The notes under the pieces were generated by a model. It searched no databases, was not told the origin of the DNA, and was given only the letters and a program-made list of their open reading frames with translations. This document shows positions 1 through 7,924 of a stretch of DNA of 64,000 nucleotides, piece by piece. Position numbers and translations under genes: made by a program. Source of the stretch: Lentisalinibacter sp035655155 (GTDB taxonomy: Bacteria > Pseudomonadota > Gammaproteobacteria > Steroidobacterales > Woeseiaceae); contig DASRVH010000039.1 in assembly GCA_035655155.1 (NCBI GenBank), positions 1-64,000 on the forward strand, written 5' to 3'. The number at the start of each line of letters is the position of its first letter. The stretch's first letter is position 1.

Positions 1-864
1 ACCGCTCATTCGTCCAACCTGGGCTTCCTCATCGAGGACCGCAAGGACTTCGAGAAGGCGCTGCCGAAGATCCGGAAGAACATCCACCTGTTCGGCGAGC
101 CGGTGAACCATCTCATGGGGTTCGCGGACATACCGGAGGAAATCGAGGGCATCGACGGTTATCACTGCATCGCAGAGGGGCTTATCTCGAAAGGCCGCCA
201 GTGCACGCTGGAAGGCTACCGATACCAGGGCGAGTTCGAGATCTACGGCGTCGTCGACACCATTCGCGACCGCCACGTGCAGAGCGTGCTGTCGCGCTAC
301 CAGTATCCTTCCTCCGTCCCCCGCGATACGCAGAAGCGGATGGAGGAGACGGCCACGGCGATACTGGACGGCTTCGGTTACGACAACGCGCCGTTCAACG
401 TGGAGTTCTACTGGGACCGGGACAGCGACAAACTCTCCCTGCTCGAGATCAACGCCCGCATCTCCCAGTCACACTGCCCGCTGTTCGCGCTGGTGGACGG
501 CGCCTCGCATCAGCAGGTCGTGATCGACCTGGCCCTCGGAAAGCAGCCGCAGCCGCCCCACCGGGAGGGCGACCACAAGGTTGCCGCCAAATTCATGATG
601 CGCGTATTCGAGGACGGGGTGGTGGCCCATGCCCCGGGGCCGGGCGACGAGAAGCTGCTGGAGGAGCGTTTCCCCGAGGCGCGCTTCGAGTGCCACGTCA
701 GCGACGGCCAGTCGCTGGAAGAACTCCCCTTCCAGGACAGCTACAGCTTCAACATCGCGGACGTCTACCTGGGCGGCAAGGACCAGCACGAGCTGCTGGA
801 GAAATACGACGAGACCAAGCAGCTCGTACCGCTGGAGATCCTGCGCCGCCCCGAGATCGTCTGA
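1..864 (+). CDS. ATP-grasp domain protein, C-terminal part (5' end outside window)
   Basis: The reading frame is open from the first base, so the start lies upstream and only the last 287 residues are visible. The core looks like an ATP-grasp ligase: an acidic strand (FNVEFYWD), then the metal/ATP-binding stretch LLEINARISQSHCP, where E and N would bind Mg-ATP as in biotin carboxylase and carbamoyl-phosphate synthase. These enzymes join a carboxylate to a nucleophile through an acyl-phosphate. The substrate cannot be told from this half. The gene ends 9 bp before the stop of the convergent lipoprotein gene, with no obvious terminator between them. Family-level call only. Confidence 0.8.
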   Translation, partial: TAHSSNLGFLIEDRKDFEKALPKIRKNIHLFGEPVNHLMGFADIPEEIEGIDGYHCIAEGLISKGRQCTLEGYRYQGEFEIYGVVDTIRDRHVQSVLSRYQYPSSVPRDTQKRMEETATAILDGFGYDNAPFNVEFYWDRDSDKLSLLEINARISQSHCPLFALVDGASHQQVVIDLALGKQPQPPHREGDHKVAAKFMMRVFEDGVVAHAPGPGDEKLLEERFPEARFECHVSDGQSLEELPFQDSYSFNIADVYLGGKDQHELLEKYDETKQLVPLEILRRPEIV

Positions 865-873
865 CGGGCCGTC

Positions 874-3426
874 CTACTGGACCGTTTTCGTGGCGGGCGC
901 GGAGTAGTCGCTCTCCACGCCTGACGTGTTGTAGGAGGTCGCCACGAACTCGTACGTGCCCGGCGTCAGGTTTTCGACCACGTAGGTGGTCAAGCCGGGA
1001 TTGTCGATGGTCACCGAGTTCGGATAGCTGCCGGACGTGGTCCCCCAGTAAATGCGGTAGCCCGCCAGATCCGTCAGCGTCGTCCCGTCCGTGTTCTCCG
1101 TGGGCGGCGACCAGCTGAGGGTGACCGAACCCATGGCGATGGCTTCGACCGTGATCGCGAACGCCCCGAGGGACGCGGTGGCCTGGCCGTCGCTGACGCT
1201 GATGACGATATCGGCGTAGGTGCCCACGTCGCCGGCCTGCGGCGTGCCGGACAGGCGGCCCGTACCGGTGTCGAACGCGGCCCAGGCCGGCTTGTTCGTG
1301 ATGGAGAAGCTCAGGCTGTCGCCGTCCGGGTCGCTCGCGCCCGGCGTGAAAGTGTACTGGCTGCCTTCCGTCACTGCCTTCGCCGGGGTCCCGGAGATGG
1401 TGGGCGCCGAGTTGGTGACCACGGCCTGCACGGTGATCGTGAAGCCCGCCAGAGAGGCGGAGTCCTGGCCGTCGCTCACGCTGATCACGATATTGCCGTA
1501 GGTGCCTGCGTCGCCGCTGGCCGGCGTGCCCGCGAGGCGGCCCGTCGACGAATCGAACGAGGCCCAGGACGGCCGGTTCGCGATATCGAAGACGAGCGCA
1601 TCGCCGTCGGCGTCGCTCGCGCTCGGCGTGAACTCATAGGCCGCGCCCTCGTTCACCGAGGTGGCGGGGCTGCCTGAGATCACCGGCACGCTGTTGCTCG
1701 CCACCGCGCGCACGTCGATCGCGAACGGCCCCAGTGCGGCCTGCGCCTGGCCGTCCGTCACGGTAATGGTGATGTCCGCATAGAGACCGGCGTCGCCCGC
1801 GGCCGGTGTGCCGAAGAGCCGGCCCGTAGCGGTATCGAAACTGGCCCACGCGGGCAGATTCACGATATCGAAGGTCAGAGGATCGCCGTCCGCATCGCTC
1901 GCGCTCGGCGTGAAGCTGTAGGAGGCGCCTTCGCTGACCGAGGCGGGAGGGCTGCCGCCGATGCTCGGCGCGGTATTGGTCACCAGCTGGCGCACCTCCA
2001 CCGCGAACGGACCCAGCGAGGCGGTCGCTTCGCCGTCGCTGACCGTGATGGTGATATCGGCATAGGAACCTGCATCACCGGCGCCGGGCGTCCCGAACAG
2101 CTCGCCGGTGCCGGCGTCGAAACTCGCCCACGCGGGACGGTTGGCGATCTCGAAGATGAGGGCGTCACCGTCTGCATCCGACACGGTCGGCGCGAAACTG
2201 TAACGCTCGCCTTCGGTAACGACCGCCGGCGGGTCGCCGCTGATCGTCGGCGGGCTGTTCGTCGACGGCGTGTCGCCATCGTTCCGCGTGGTGCCGTTCA
2301 CCGTGTCCAGATCGTCCTGGCTGCCGTCGGCCACGGCGATGATGGCGTTATCGAGCAACTCCACCGGCTCCCGGGGCACGAGGCCCTCGACCTGCTTCGG
2401 CGAGATGCCGGGATCGAGGCCGGTGAGCACCGCCTCGAGATCGTCGAATTCCGGCGTCGGCATCACGGCCTTGGCCGCGGCCAGGCCGACCCGGATCTGC
2501 TCGAGCGCCGCGGCGCTGACGGGCACCTCCGTCGTCGTGGCGCCCGCGGCATCCGGCATCACCTGGCGGATGGAATCGTCCATCGGGCCCATGGCGTCGA
2601 CGCCGTTGACCTGCAGGCGGTTCGCGATCGCCTCCAGCAACGTCTGTGTAGCCGCAACCGTCGCCACCGCGGCAATGCGAGCATCCGCCTTCGCACCGCC
2701 GGCGCCGTCCAGCCTGCCGTCCGTGAGATCGGAGGCGATCGCGGCCACGACGGCGTCGCCGTCCACCTGGCGGCCCACGGCAACGAGCGAATCGCGGGTC
2801 CGGCGGATCGTCTCGCCCAGCGTCTCCGAAGCCTTCACCATCTCCGCGATGGTGGCGGCGTCCAGGGCCTGGATCATGACCGGCTCCCCCGACAGAGCGA
2901 CGAGACCGCTGTTCAGCCTCGTCGTCACGCGGTTCAGCGCGATGGCGAGATTCTCTTTCGTCACCCCCCCCGGCAGCTCGGCCGCGAGTTCCACCGCGAG
3001 CGTGCTGAAGGGATTCAGGTTCGACACGGTCTTCTTGCCAGGCTCGAGCGCTACGCTCTTCAGCACGAAGTCCGGCATGAGGCCGGTCACCAGATCGGTG
3101 CCGCCCTGCGCGTCGATGGACAGCGGATAGTGCTTGCCCTTCGTGCGCACGGTGATGTTGTAGCCGGCGCTGGCATCGCTGTTCATGCTGCCGAGTTCGG
3201 TGCCGTCGCTGGCGAAGATGCGCACCGTCGCGCCGACGATGGGCCCGTCCCCCACGCTGCCCGACAGTTCGTGATCTCGCAGGATCTCGCCGGTGGCACC
3301 ACCGGGATCGTTCGCAACGGGCTGCTCGGCGACTTCCTCCTCCATGAGACAGCCGCTCAGCGCGAGCGACATCACGGGAAGAATCAGCAGCCTGTTCAGT
3401 ATTGCTGGCGCGGAATTTAGGCGCAT
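874..3426 (-). CDS. Lipoprotein with four Ig-like (He_PIG type) repeats and a C-terminal fibronectin III domain
   Basis: An 850-residue secreted lipoprotein. The N-terminus is a type II signal peptide ending in the lipobox LSGC, with Cys26 as the predicted lipidated residue. Residues about 50-380 form a region of unknown fold. Four tandem repeats of about 92 residues follow (roughly 391-480, 485-575, 578-668, 671-763), each with an SEG/TEG turn, SDADGD-type acidic motif, PAWASFD and a GTP-x-x-GD turn, typical of putative Ig/cadherin-like surface domains. Residues about 766-850 resemble fibronectin type III (YRIYWG, TPGTYEFVATSYN). AGGAG lies 8 nt before the ATG. A c-di-GMP-I riboswitch lies in the leader, so a role in adhesion or matrix is inferred; the ligand is unknown. 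Confidence 0.85.
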   Translation of the reverse strand: MRLNSAPAILNRLLILPVMSLALSGCLMEEEVAEQPVANDPGGATGEILRDHELSGSVGDGPIVGATVRIFASDGTELGSMNSDASAGYNITVRTKGKHYPLSIDAQGGTDLVTGLMPDFVLKSVALEPGKKTVSNLNPFSTLAVELAAELPGGVTKENLAIALNRVTTRLNSGLVALSGEPVMIQALDAATIAEMVKASETLGETIRRTRDSLVAVGRQVDGDAVVAAIASDLTDGRLDGAGGAKADARIAAVATVAATQTLLEAIANRLQVNGVDAMGPMDDSIRQVMPDAAGATTTEVPVSAAALEQIRVGLAAAKAVMPTPEFDDLEAVLTGLDPGISPKQVEGLVPREPVELLDNAIIAVADGSQDDLDTVNGTTRNDGDTPSTNSPPTISGDPPAVVTEGERYSFAPTVSDADGDALIFEIANRPAWASFDAGTGELFGTPGAGDAGSYADITITVSDGEATASLGPFAVEVRQLVTNTAPSIGGSPPASVSEGASYSFTPSASDADGDPLTFDIVNLPAWASFDTATGRLFGTPAAGDAGLYADITITVTDGQAQAALGPFAIDVRAVASNSVPVISGSPATSVNEGAAYEFTPSASDADGDALVFDIANRPSWASFDSSTGRLAGTPASGDAGTYGNIVISVSDGQDSASLAGFTITVQAVVTNSAPTISGTPAKAVTEGSQYTFTPGASDPDGDSLSFSITNKPAWAAFDTGTGRLSGTPQAGDVGTYADIVISVSDGQATASLGAFAITVEAIAMGSVTLSWSPPTENTDGTTLTDLAGYRIYWGTTSGSYPNSVTIDNPGLTTYVVENLTPGTYEFVATSYNTSGVESDYSAPATKTVQ
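1138..2256 (-). repeat. Four tandem Ig-like domain repeats inside the lipoprotein gene
   Basis: About 1.1 kb of the lipoprotein gene consists of four diverged copies of a roughly 280-bp unit encoding one beta-sandwich domain each. The copies keep the same residues at turns and in the hydrophobic core but differ at synonymous and surface positions, so the array is old. Arrays like this can change copy number by recombination and vary between strains. Confidence 0.8.
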
Positions 3427-3526
3427 AACGGCACTCCTGCCTGGTCGGGCGGGCTATCCGATCAAAAGACGCAGCTTCAGGCTGCGAGGTAATGTCGAAT
3501 CGAAACGCTGCCGGGGGTCGGCGAAC

Positions 3527-3572
3527 GGGCGCTCTTGTTGTTGGGACGCCGGCATGAGGCCGGTGAGCGCCC
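3527..3572 (-). promoter_or_regulatory. Extended hairpin just 3' of the c-di-GMP aptamer (candidate expression platform)
   Basis: On the minus strand, directly after the aptamer, GGGCGCTC (3572-3565) can pair with GAGCGCCC (3534-3527). Inside it a second stem pairs GCCGG-type arms around a 5-nt loop (3563-3559 with 3553-3549). No U-tract follows, so it is not a standard intrinsic terminator. It may be a Rho-dependent or translational switch, or a structure competing with P1. It ends about 100 nt before the lipoprotein ATG and does not cover the visible ribosome-binding site. Confidence 0.5.
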
Positions 3573-3576
3573 TGTT

Positions 3577-3664
3577 CCTGTTGGCAACCCCGCTGTCTTA
3601 GGCTCTCGCCCGTAGACCGGTGGCTTTGCGTCCCGACCTTTCGATCGGTTTGCCCTTTTCAACT
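3577..3664 (-). promoter_or_regulatory. c-di-GMP-I (GEMM-I) riboswitch aptamer
   Basis: Read on the minus strand, the sequence carries the conserved blocks of the GEMM-I aptamer in order: GGGCAAACC, a short hairpin capped by a GAAA tetraloop (CCGAUC-GAAA-GGUCGG), the tetraloop-receptor block GGGACGCAAAGCC, then CCGGUCUA, a second hairpin, and GCGGGGUUGCC closing P1. This matches the Vibrio cholerae Vc2 class, where the GAAA loop docks in its receptor and c-di-GMP sits at the three-way junction. It lies in the leader about 150 nt upstream of the Ig-repeat lipoprotein. ON or OFF behaviour cannot be read with certainty. Confidence 0.9.
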
Positions 3665-3871
3665 AAGTCGATTCTCTGTCGTCAGCAGACCTCGGTGTTC
3701 GAGACTGTCTGTTGAGGACGGACTCTAGCACCGATTATGTGGAGCGCAACATGTCTCAAATCGCCGACACGCAGATGCCGAAAAACACTGCGGCGGACCG
3801 CGATGAGTCATGTCGTCTGCGGTTGTGCGCGTGGGCGGGGAACGCAGCGGGATGGCGCAATTTGCCATAAC

Positions 3872-3908
3872 CAGAAAAAGAAAGGCCCCGCACGAAGACG
3901 AGGCCTTT
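3872..3908 (-). terminator. Rho-independent terminator after the 149-residue periplasmic protein gene
   Basis: On the minus strand AAAGGCCTC pairs with GGGGCCTTT around a short loop, and the stem runs directly into CTTTTTC, a classic intrinsic terminator. It lies 24 bp beyond the stop codon of the gene at 3933-4382 and isolates that gene from the riboswitch-controlled transcript that follows. Confidence 0.85.
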
Positions 3909-3932
3909 GCTCTTGGGAATCGCGCAGCGATG

Positions 3933-4382
3933 CTACTTCATGGTGATCTCGCGCATGAGGTAGGCACCGGTGATCTCCCGCATCGCCGGATAATTCTGTA
4001 CGAGTTGCTCGGAGCGCTCTTCCTGCTCCTCGCTCCACTTCGCCATGAACGCCTCATAGCGTTCCTTCGACGGCGCAAGATCCGCGGTCTCGGCGAACTT
4101 GATCACCAGCAGAAGATTGAAATCGCCGCTCGCCGCGAGCTGGCTCGAGTAGATGGCGTAGTCCTCGATATGGCCGAGTTCCTTGGCGAGATCGTTGGCG
4201 GCCACCCAGGTGTCACGGATTCCTTCCAGGTATGCGTCCATCATGTTCGGCTGCACCTTGATGGCCGAGATCTGATAGACCGAGTCGCTGATGTCGTAGT
4301 CTTTCCAGGGCTCCAGTTCGGCCATCGCCGAGGACGAAAACGCCAGCAGAACGGCTATTGCTGACAGTCGGATACTGCGCAT
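3933..4382 (-). CDS. Uncharacterised secreted protein, 149 residues
   Basis: The protein begins with a short signal peptide (basic MRSIR, hydrophobic AIAVLLAFSSS, AMA cleavage near residue 21), so the mature part of about 128 residues should be periplasmic. The mature part is acidic and mostly helical in look (DLAKELGHIEDYAIYSSQ; ERYEAFMAKWSEEQEERSEQL), with EPWKDYDISDSVYQISAIKV at its start. The start at 4382 is chosen over an upstream ATG because it gives the signal peptide and has GGGAGAGA before it. It is monocistronic with its own terminator. I do not recognise the family; a dimeric alpha/beta-barrel or EthD-like fold is only a guess. Confidence 0.75.
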   Translation of the reverse strand: MRSIRLSAIAVLLAFSSSAMAELEPWKDYDISDSVYQISAIKVQPNMMDAYLEGIRDTWVAANDLAKELGHIEDYAIYSSQLAASGDFNLLLVIKFAETADLAPSKERYEAFMAKWSEEQEERSEQLVQNYPAMREITGAYLMREITMK

Positions 4383-4496
4383 GATTCTCTCCCTTGATTC
4401 TTCGTTGTCGTGGTTGTGGTCCGGCCGGCGACTGCAGGCCGGACGCGCAGAGAATAGCACGGCTGGAAAAATCGGCGGGGATCGGAGAATGGGCCG

Positions 4497-4985
4497 CTAG
4501 ATCGTGCGCAGACTGTCCCGTGTGCGTAGCCGCGCGTCGCGTCGCACCTGTGCAGAACGGTAGCGGCGTTTCTCGTCGTCGCTCTCGGGCACGACGTCGG
4601 GCACGGACGTGGGAGCGCCCGTCTCGTCGAGACCGACGAACGTGAGATAAGCGGAGACCACGTGCCGGATCTCCCCGCTGCGGCTGTTCTCGGCCACGAC
4701 CCGCACGCCGATTTCCATAGAGGTATTCCAGGCCCGATTGACGGCGGCCTTCACCACCAGGGTCTCGCCGGTGCGCGCGGGAGAGAGGAAGTTGAGGCTG
4801 TCCACCGCGGCGGTGACGCAGGTGGTGCCGCTGTGGCGCTCCGCCACGATGAGGGCCGTGCGGTCGCACAGAGCCATCACCAGCCCGCCGAACACCGTCT
4901 GCTGCGCATTCAGGTCGTTGGGAAATACCTTGTAGACGTTCTGCTCGACGGCGGAATGCGAAGGTGCTCGACCGGGCATGCTCAT
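4497..4985 (-). CDS. Acyl-CoA thioesterase, hotdog fold (YciA/BACH-like)
   Basis: A 162-residue single hotdog-domain protein. The segment NDLNAQQTVFGGLVMALCDRTALIVAERH fits the acyl-CoA thioester hydrolase family, in which N...G-G lines the active site between two subunits; DSLNFLSPARTGETLVVKA follows as the usual next strand pair. Such enzymes release free fatty acid and CoA from acyl-CoAs in the cytoplasm. The start codon overlaps the stop of the upstream CoA-transferase gene (ATGA at 4982-4985), so the two are translationally coupled and probably act in the same CoA-thioester metabolism. Chain-length preference cannot be predicted. Confidence 0.85.
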   Translation of the reverse strand: MSMPGRAPSHSAVEQNVYKVFPNDLNAQQTVFGGLVMALCDRTALIVAERHSGTTCVTAAVDSLNFLSPARTGETLVVKAAVNRAWNTSMEIGVRVVAENSRSGEIRHVVSAYLTFVGLDETGAPTSVPDVVPESDDEKRRYRSAQVRRDARLRTRDSLRTI

Positions 4986-6895
4986 GGCCCCTCCCTCTTC
5001 GATCGGTCCAGTGCCAGGGCGACGAGACGCCGCATCATCCGTTGCCCGAGGCCTTCGGGCGACGCCAGATCCAGCCGCTCCAGGTGATCAGCCCATCGGC
5101 CACCGCCATCTGCGCCGGCATGGCGCATCGCCGCGAACCCCACGCGCAGCCGGTCCGGCAGCCGGGCGGTGGCGCCCTTCAGCCAGGTGAGCGCCTCGGC
5201 GAGTTCCTGTTCGACGGTCGTCAGGTCGGTGCCATGGGGATACTGCGGGAAATACGGCGCCACGTCCGCAGCGCCGAAGACCGATTCGAGCACCTCCGGC
5301 GTATTCCGCCGCGCATCGGCGGATACGGATTGATCGGCCGGCACCTTGCCGGCCGCTCTGGCAGACTCCAGCAACTCGTCCTGAAACGCGGAATCCGCGA
5401 TGTCCACCATCCCGGCAATCACCTCCCGATCGGGTCGGCCGCGGGTCGCCGCGATCCCGTATTCGCTGACGAAGACGTCCCGGTAATGGCGCGGCACCGT
5501 CGCATGAGAGTAGGACCAGCGTATGTTGGAGCGCGGCCTGCCGTCGTGCAGACGCCACGAGCGCAGCATGAGGATGGAGAACCCGTCCGGCAGCGCCTGG
5601 GCCATGCCGACGAAGTCGAACTGCCCGCCTACGCCGCTCACCACCCGGCCGCTCTCCAGCCCGTCGGATACGGCGGCGCCCAGCAGGGTTGCCATCATGG
5701 TCTCGTTGATGAAGCGGGCGTCCCGGCGCTGGCGCCGCTTGCGTTCCTCGTCGCCATACAGCGTGTTCACCCGGGAGATGCTCGTCATGTTGATGAGCCG
5801 GCGTCGCTCCTCCGGCAAACGCCGCAGTGCCTCGTAGAATGCCGACGAACCGATGAAAAAACCGCCATGCAAGACGGTCTCGTCTCCGGCGTCCGCGGCC
5901 CGCCGCAGGATGTCGCGCTCGAACAGCGAGAAAAGGGCATCGCTCATCAGCTCGCTGGAGCCGTACAGCCCCTCGCGGAACGGTGTCGTCTCGAGCGGCA
6001 GCGCGGCGCGGCGCGGCGATGCGCTGCCGCCGGGCAGCCTCTCCAGAACGGCACGAAACAGATCCGGCCGCTCGTTGCGCAACGCCAGGCAATGAGCCAC
6101 CGCATCGCTCAGCGAGCCGATGCCGAGCTGGATGGTGCCGCCGTCGGGCACGAGGCTCGCCACGTGCATCCCGGTGGCGTAGTCGGCCGCCTCGACCGCC
6201 CGGTTCGGCAACCCGAACAGCGGAAATTCCCGTTCCGGCGCATCCAGGACGAAGTCGAATACGTCTGCCGGCACTTCCGCATCGCCGGTCATATAAGGCA
6301 GCCGGCGATTGACCTGCGCGACCATCGCGACCTTTCGGCCGGCCTCCTTCGCCTCGCGGAAGGCCGGCAGGAGATCCAGCGAGATCTCCGGATTGCAGCT
6401 CAGACTGTAATTGCCGGGGCTCTCCGCGCGCGCTGAGACCAGCTGCCCCACCACGTTCACGCCCAGCCGCATCAGCTCGGTGACCACCTGGCTGTAATTG
6501 ATGCTGGTGTAGGACTGCTGCGCGGACGCCGTACCCAGATACGCCCCCGGGCGGAAGTAGAACTCCCGTACCTCGATATTCGGCGGCAGCGTGCCGGCGC
6601 GAATCGCCTGCGCGTAGCGCAACGAGGGCCACTCCCCGTACAGCCGCTCGACCAGCGGCGCCAGGAATCGCTGCTCCAGATCGCCGTGAGCGCGCGGAAC
6701 CTCCAGCGTCAACGCGGTGAAGATAGTGAGCCGCATCGACGAATCCGACGCCGCTCGCTCGTACAGGGCGTTGGCGACATGGACCGCCTTGCCCAGCCCG
6801 ACCGGCAGCCCCAGCACGATGTCGCGGCCCACCCGCGCGACGATGGCGTCCGCGAGCGCTCCCGGATCCTGCCAGGCGGCGCTCACGCGCGGCAC
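4982..6895 (-). CDS. Acetyl-CoA hydrolase/transferase family protein
   Basis: About 637 residues. The central and C-terminal parts match family-I CoA-transferases of the acetyl-CoA hydrolase/4-hydroxybutyrate CoA-transferase type: GLPVGLGKAVHVANALYERA near the N-terminus, QLGIGSLSDAVAHCLA in the middle, and SGVGGQFDFVGMAQAL late in the protein. They move CoA between acetate and other acids via a glutamyl-CoA intermediate. The start is uncertain because no ATG precedes the conserved part; GTG at 6895 is chosen, GTG at 6886 is equally possible. A much longer open frame upstream lies antisense to the next gene and is rejected. A C-terminal tail of about 100 residues is longer than in the shortest family members. 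Confidence 0.85.
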   Translation of the reverse strand: MPRVSAAWQDPGALADAIVARVGRDIVLGLPVGLGKAVHVANALYERAASDSSMRLTIFTALTLEVPRAHGDLEQRFLAPLVERLYGEWPSLRYAQAIRAGTLPPNIEVREFYFRPGAYLGTASAQQSYTSINYSQVVTELMRLGVNVVGQLVSARAESPGNYSLSCNPEISLDLLPAFREAKEAGRKVAMVAQVNRRLPYMTGDAEVPADVFDFVLDAPEREFPLFGLPNRAVEAADYATGMHVASLVPDGGTIQLGIGSLSDAVAHCLALRNERPDLFRAVLERLPGGSASPRRAALPLETTPFREGLYGSSELMSDALFSLFERDILRRAADAGDETVLHGGFFIGSSAFYEALRRLPEERRRLINMTSISRVNTLYGDEERKRRQRRDARFINETMMATLLGAAVSDGLESGRVVSGVGGQFDFVGMAQALPDGFSILMLRSWRLHDGRPRSNIRWSYSHATVPRHYRDVFVSEYGIAATRGRPDREVIAGMVDIADSAFQDELLESARAAGKVPADQSVSADARRNTPEVLESVFGAADVAPYFPQYPHGTDLTTVEQELAEALTWLKGATARLPDRLRVGFAAMRHAGADGGGRWADHLERLDLASPEGLGQRMMRRLVALALDRSKREGP

Positions 6896-7066
6896 CGCGG
6901 GCGGCGGCCCGGCCGACGGCGCGGGCGAGTACGAGTACGATGACGGCGAAGACGCCAGTGCTGATGTCGCATAATGGTGCGCATCGGTAGGGAATCCTGT
7001 TGCGAACAATACCGGTACCTGCCATTCAAACACATGCGGGTCACCCGAAACCCGTCGGAGGAGAAT

Positions 7067-7924
7067 ATGCAATCGCGCCCGAGCGGCGTCACGAGCGCCG
7101 CCTCTGCCATTTCCGGCCGGCTCGGCATGGCCGTCCTGGCCGTTCTCGCCGTCGGCGCCGCGCCCCCGGCGGCGGCGGAAGTACCTCCGATCGCGCGCGA
7201 AGCCTTCGCCAACATGCCCCGCGTCACCGGCGAATGGGCGTTCACGCGCACCCGTGAGGACAACGACGGCAGCCGGGTCGAGCGATTCGACCCGGCCGCC
7301 GACCCGAAATGGCAGCTGGTGTCCGTGAACGGCCGCGAGCCCACGGAAGAGGAGCTCCGCGACTACGCCGAGGAAGTCGAACAGCGCCTCGCCCGCGAAG
7401 AGGGCCGACCCGGCGACAACGACTTCGACGGCCTGGCAGCGGACGAAGGCTGGGAGCTGCTCGAAGAAGACGACCGGCGGGTCACGTGGCGCTTTCGCCC
7501 GGCGGCGGGCGCGACGGACCGGGAAGGCATGGCCAAGCACCTGCAGGGCGAGATGACCATCCTGAAGTCGGTCCCGTACGTCGAGTCCTTCCGCCTCTAC
7601 AGCGACGAGCCCTTCCGCGCCAAAGTCATCGCGAAGATCGAGCGGTTCAACACGCGGATCGAGATGATACGACTGGACCGGCGGGCCTACATGCCGGTCC
7701 GGGTCACCACCCGTGTGCGAGGCAGCGCCGCATTCGGCCTGAAGAGCATCGAGCGCGACATCCTGCTGACTTACTCGGATTTCCGCTACGCCGGATCCGG
7801 GGACGCGGAAGGCGGAACCGGCGGCAATCCGGACCGGCCGGCGGCCGCGAGCGCCGTGGGGTCTCAGCGGGCGCCGTTATTCTCGACGATGCTGTCCAGC
7901 AACTTCTTCGCCCGCAGGAACTGA
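7067..7924 (+). CDS. Uncharacterised secreted protein, 285 residues
   Basis: The protein has an N-terminal signal (hydrophobic RLGMAVLAVLAVGAAPPAAA, cleavage near residue 39) and a mature domain starting VPPIAREAFANMPRVTGEWAFTRTRED. The body mixes strands and charged helices (EELRDYAEEVEQRLAREEGRPGD; TILKSVPYVESFRLYSDEPFRAKV; RRAYMPVRVTTRVRG) and ends in a low-complexity tail. This layout suggests a periplasmic beta-rich protein. A strong GGAGGAGA Shine-Dalgarno 3-10 nt upstream fixes the ATG at 7067. It is divergent from the CoA-transferase gene, and its last 61 bp overlap the 3' end of the next minus-strand gene. No family recognised. Confidence 0.75.
   Translation: MQSRPSGVTSAASAISGRLGMAVLAVLAVGAAPPAAAEVPPIAREAFANMPRVTGEWAFTRTREDNDGSRVERFDPAADPKWQLVSVNGREPTEEELRDYAEEVEQRLAREEGRPGDNDFDGLAADEGWELLEEDDRRVTWRFRPAAGATDREGMAKHLQGEMTILKSVPYVESFRLYSDEPFRAKVIAKIERFNTRIEMIRLDRRAYMPVRVTTRVRGSAAFGLKSIERDILLTYSDFRYAGSGDAEGGTGGNPDRPAAASAVGSQRAPLFSTMLSSNFFARRN

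Larger units (their letters stand above)
3427..3932. other. 506-bp intergenic region: riboswitch leader, promoter zone and a terminator
   Basis: No convincing gene. From low to high coordinate it holds the lipoprotein leader (RBS near 3434-3438), the expression-platform hairpin, the c-di-GMP-I aptamer, an AT-richer stretch at about 3690-3770 where the minus-strand promoter for the riboswitch transcript should lie (for example TTGAGA with TAATCG 16 nt further on, weak), and the intrinsic terminator of the next minus-strand gene at 3872-3908. Short frames here have no database-like features. Confidence 0.6.

Noticed and set aside
6896..7540. 215-codon N-terminal extension of the CoA-transferase frame
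   Set aside because: It lies antisense to the secreted-protein gene with a strong RBS at 7057-7064, has no family similarity, and would have no promoter of its own.
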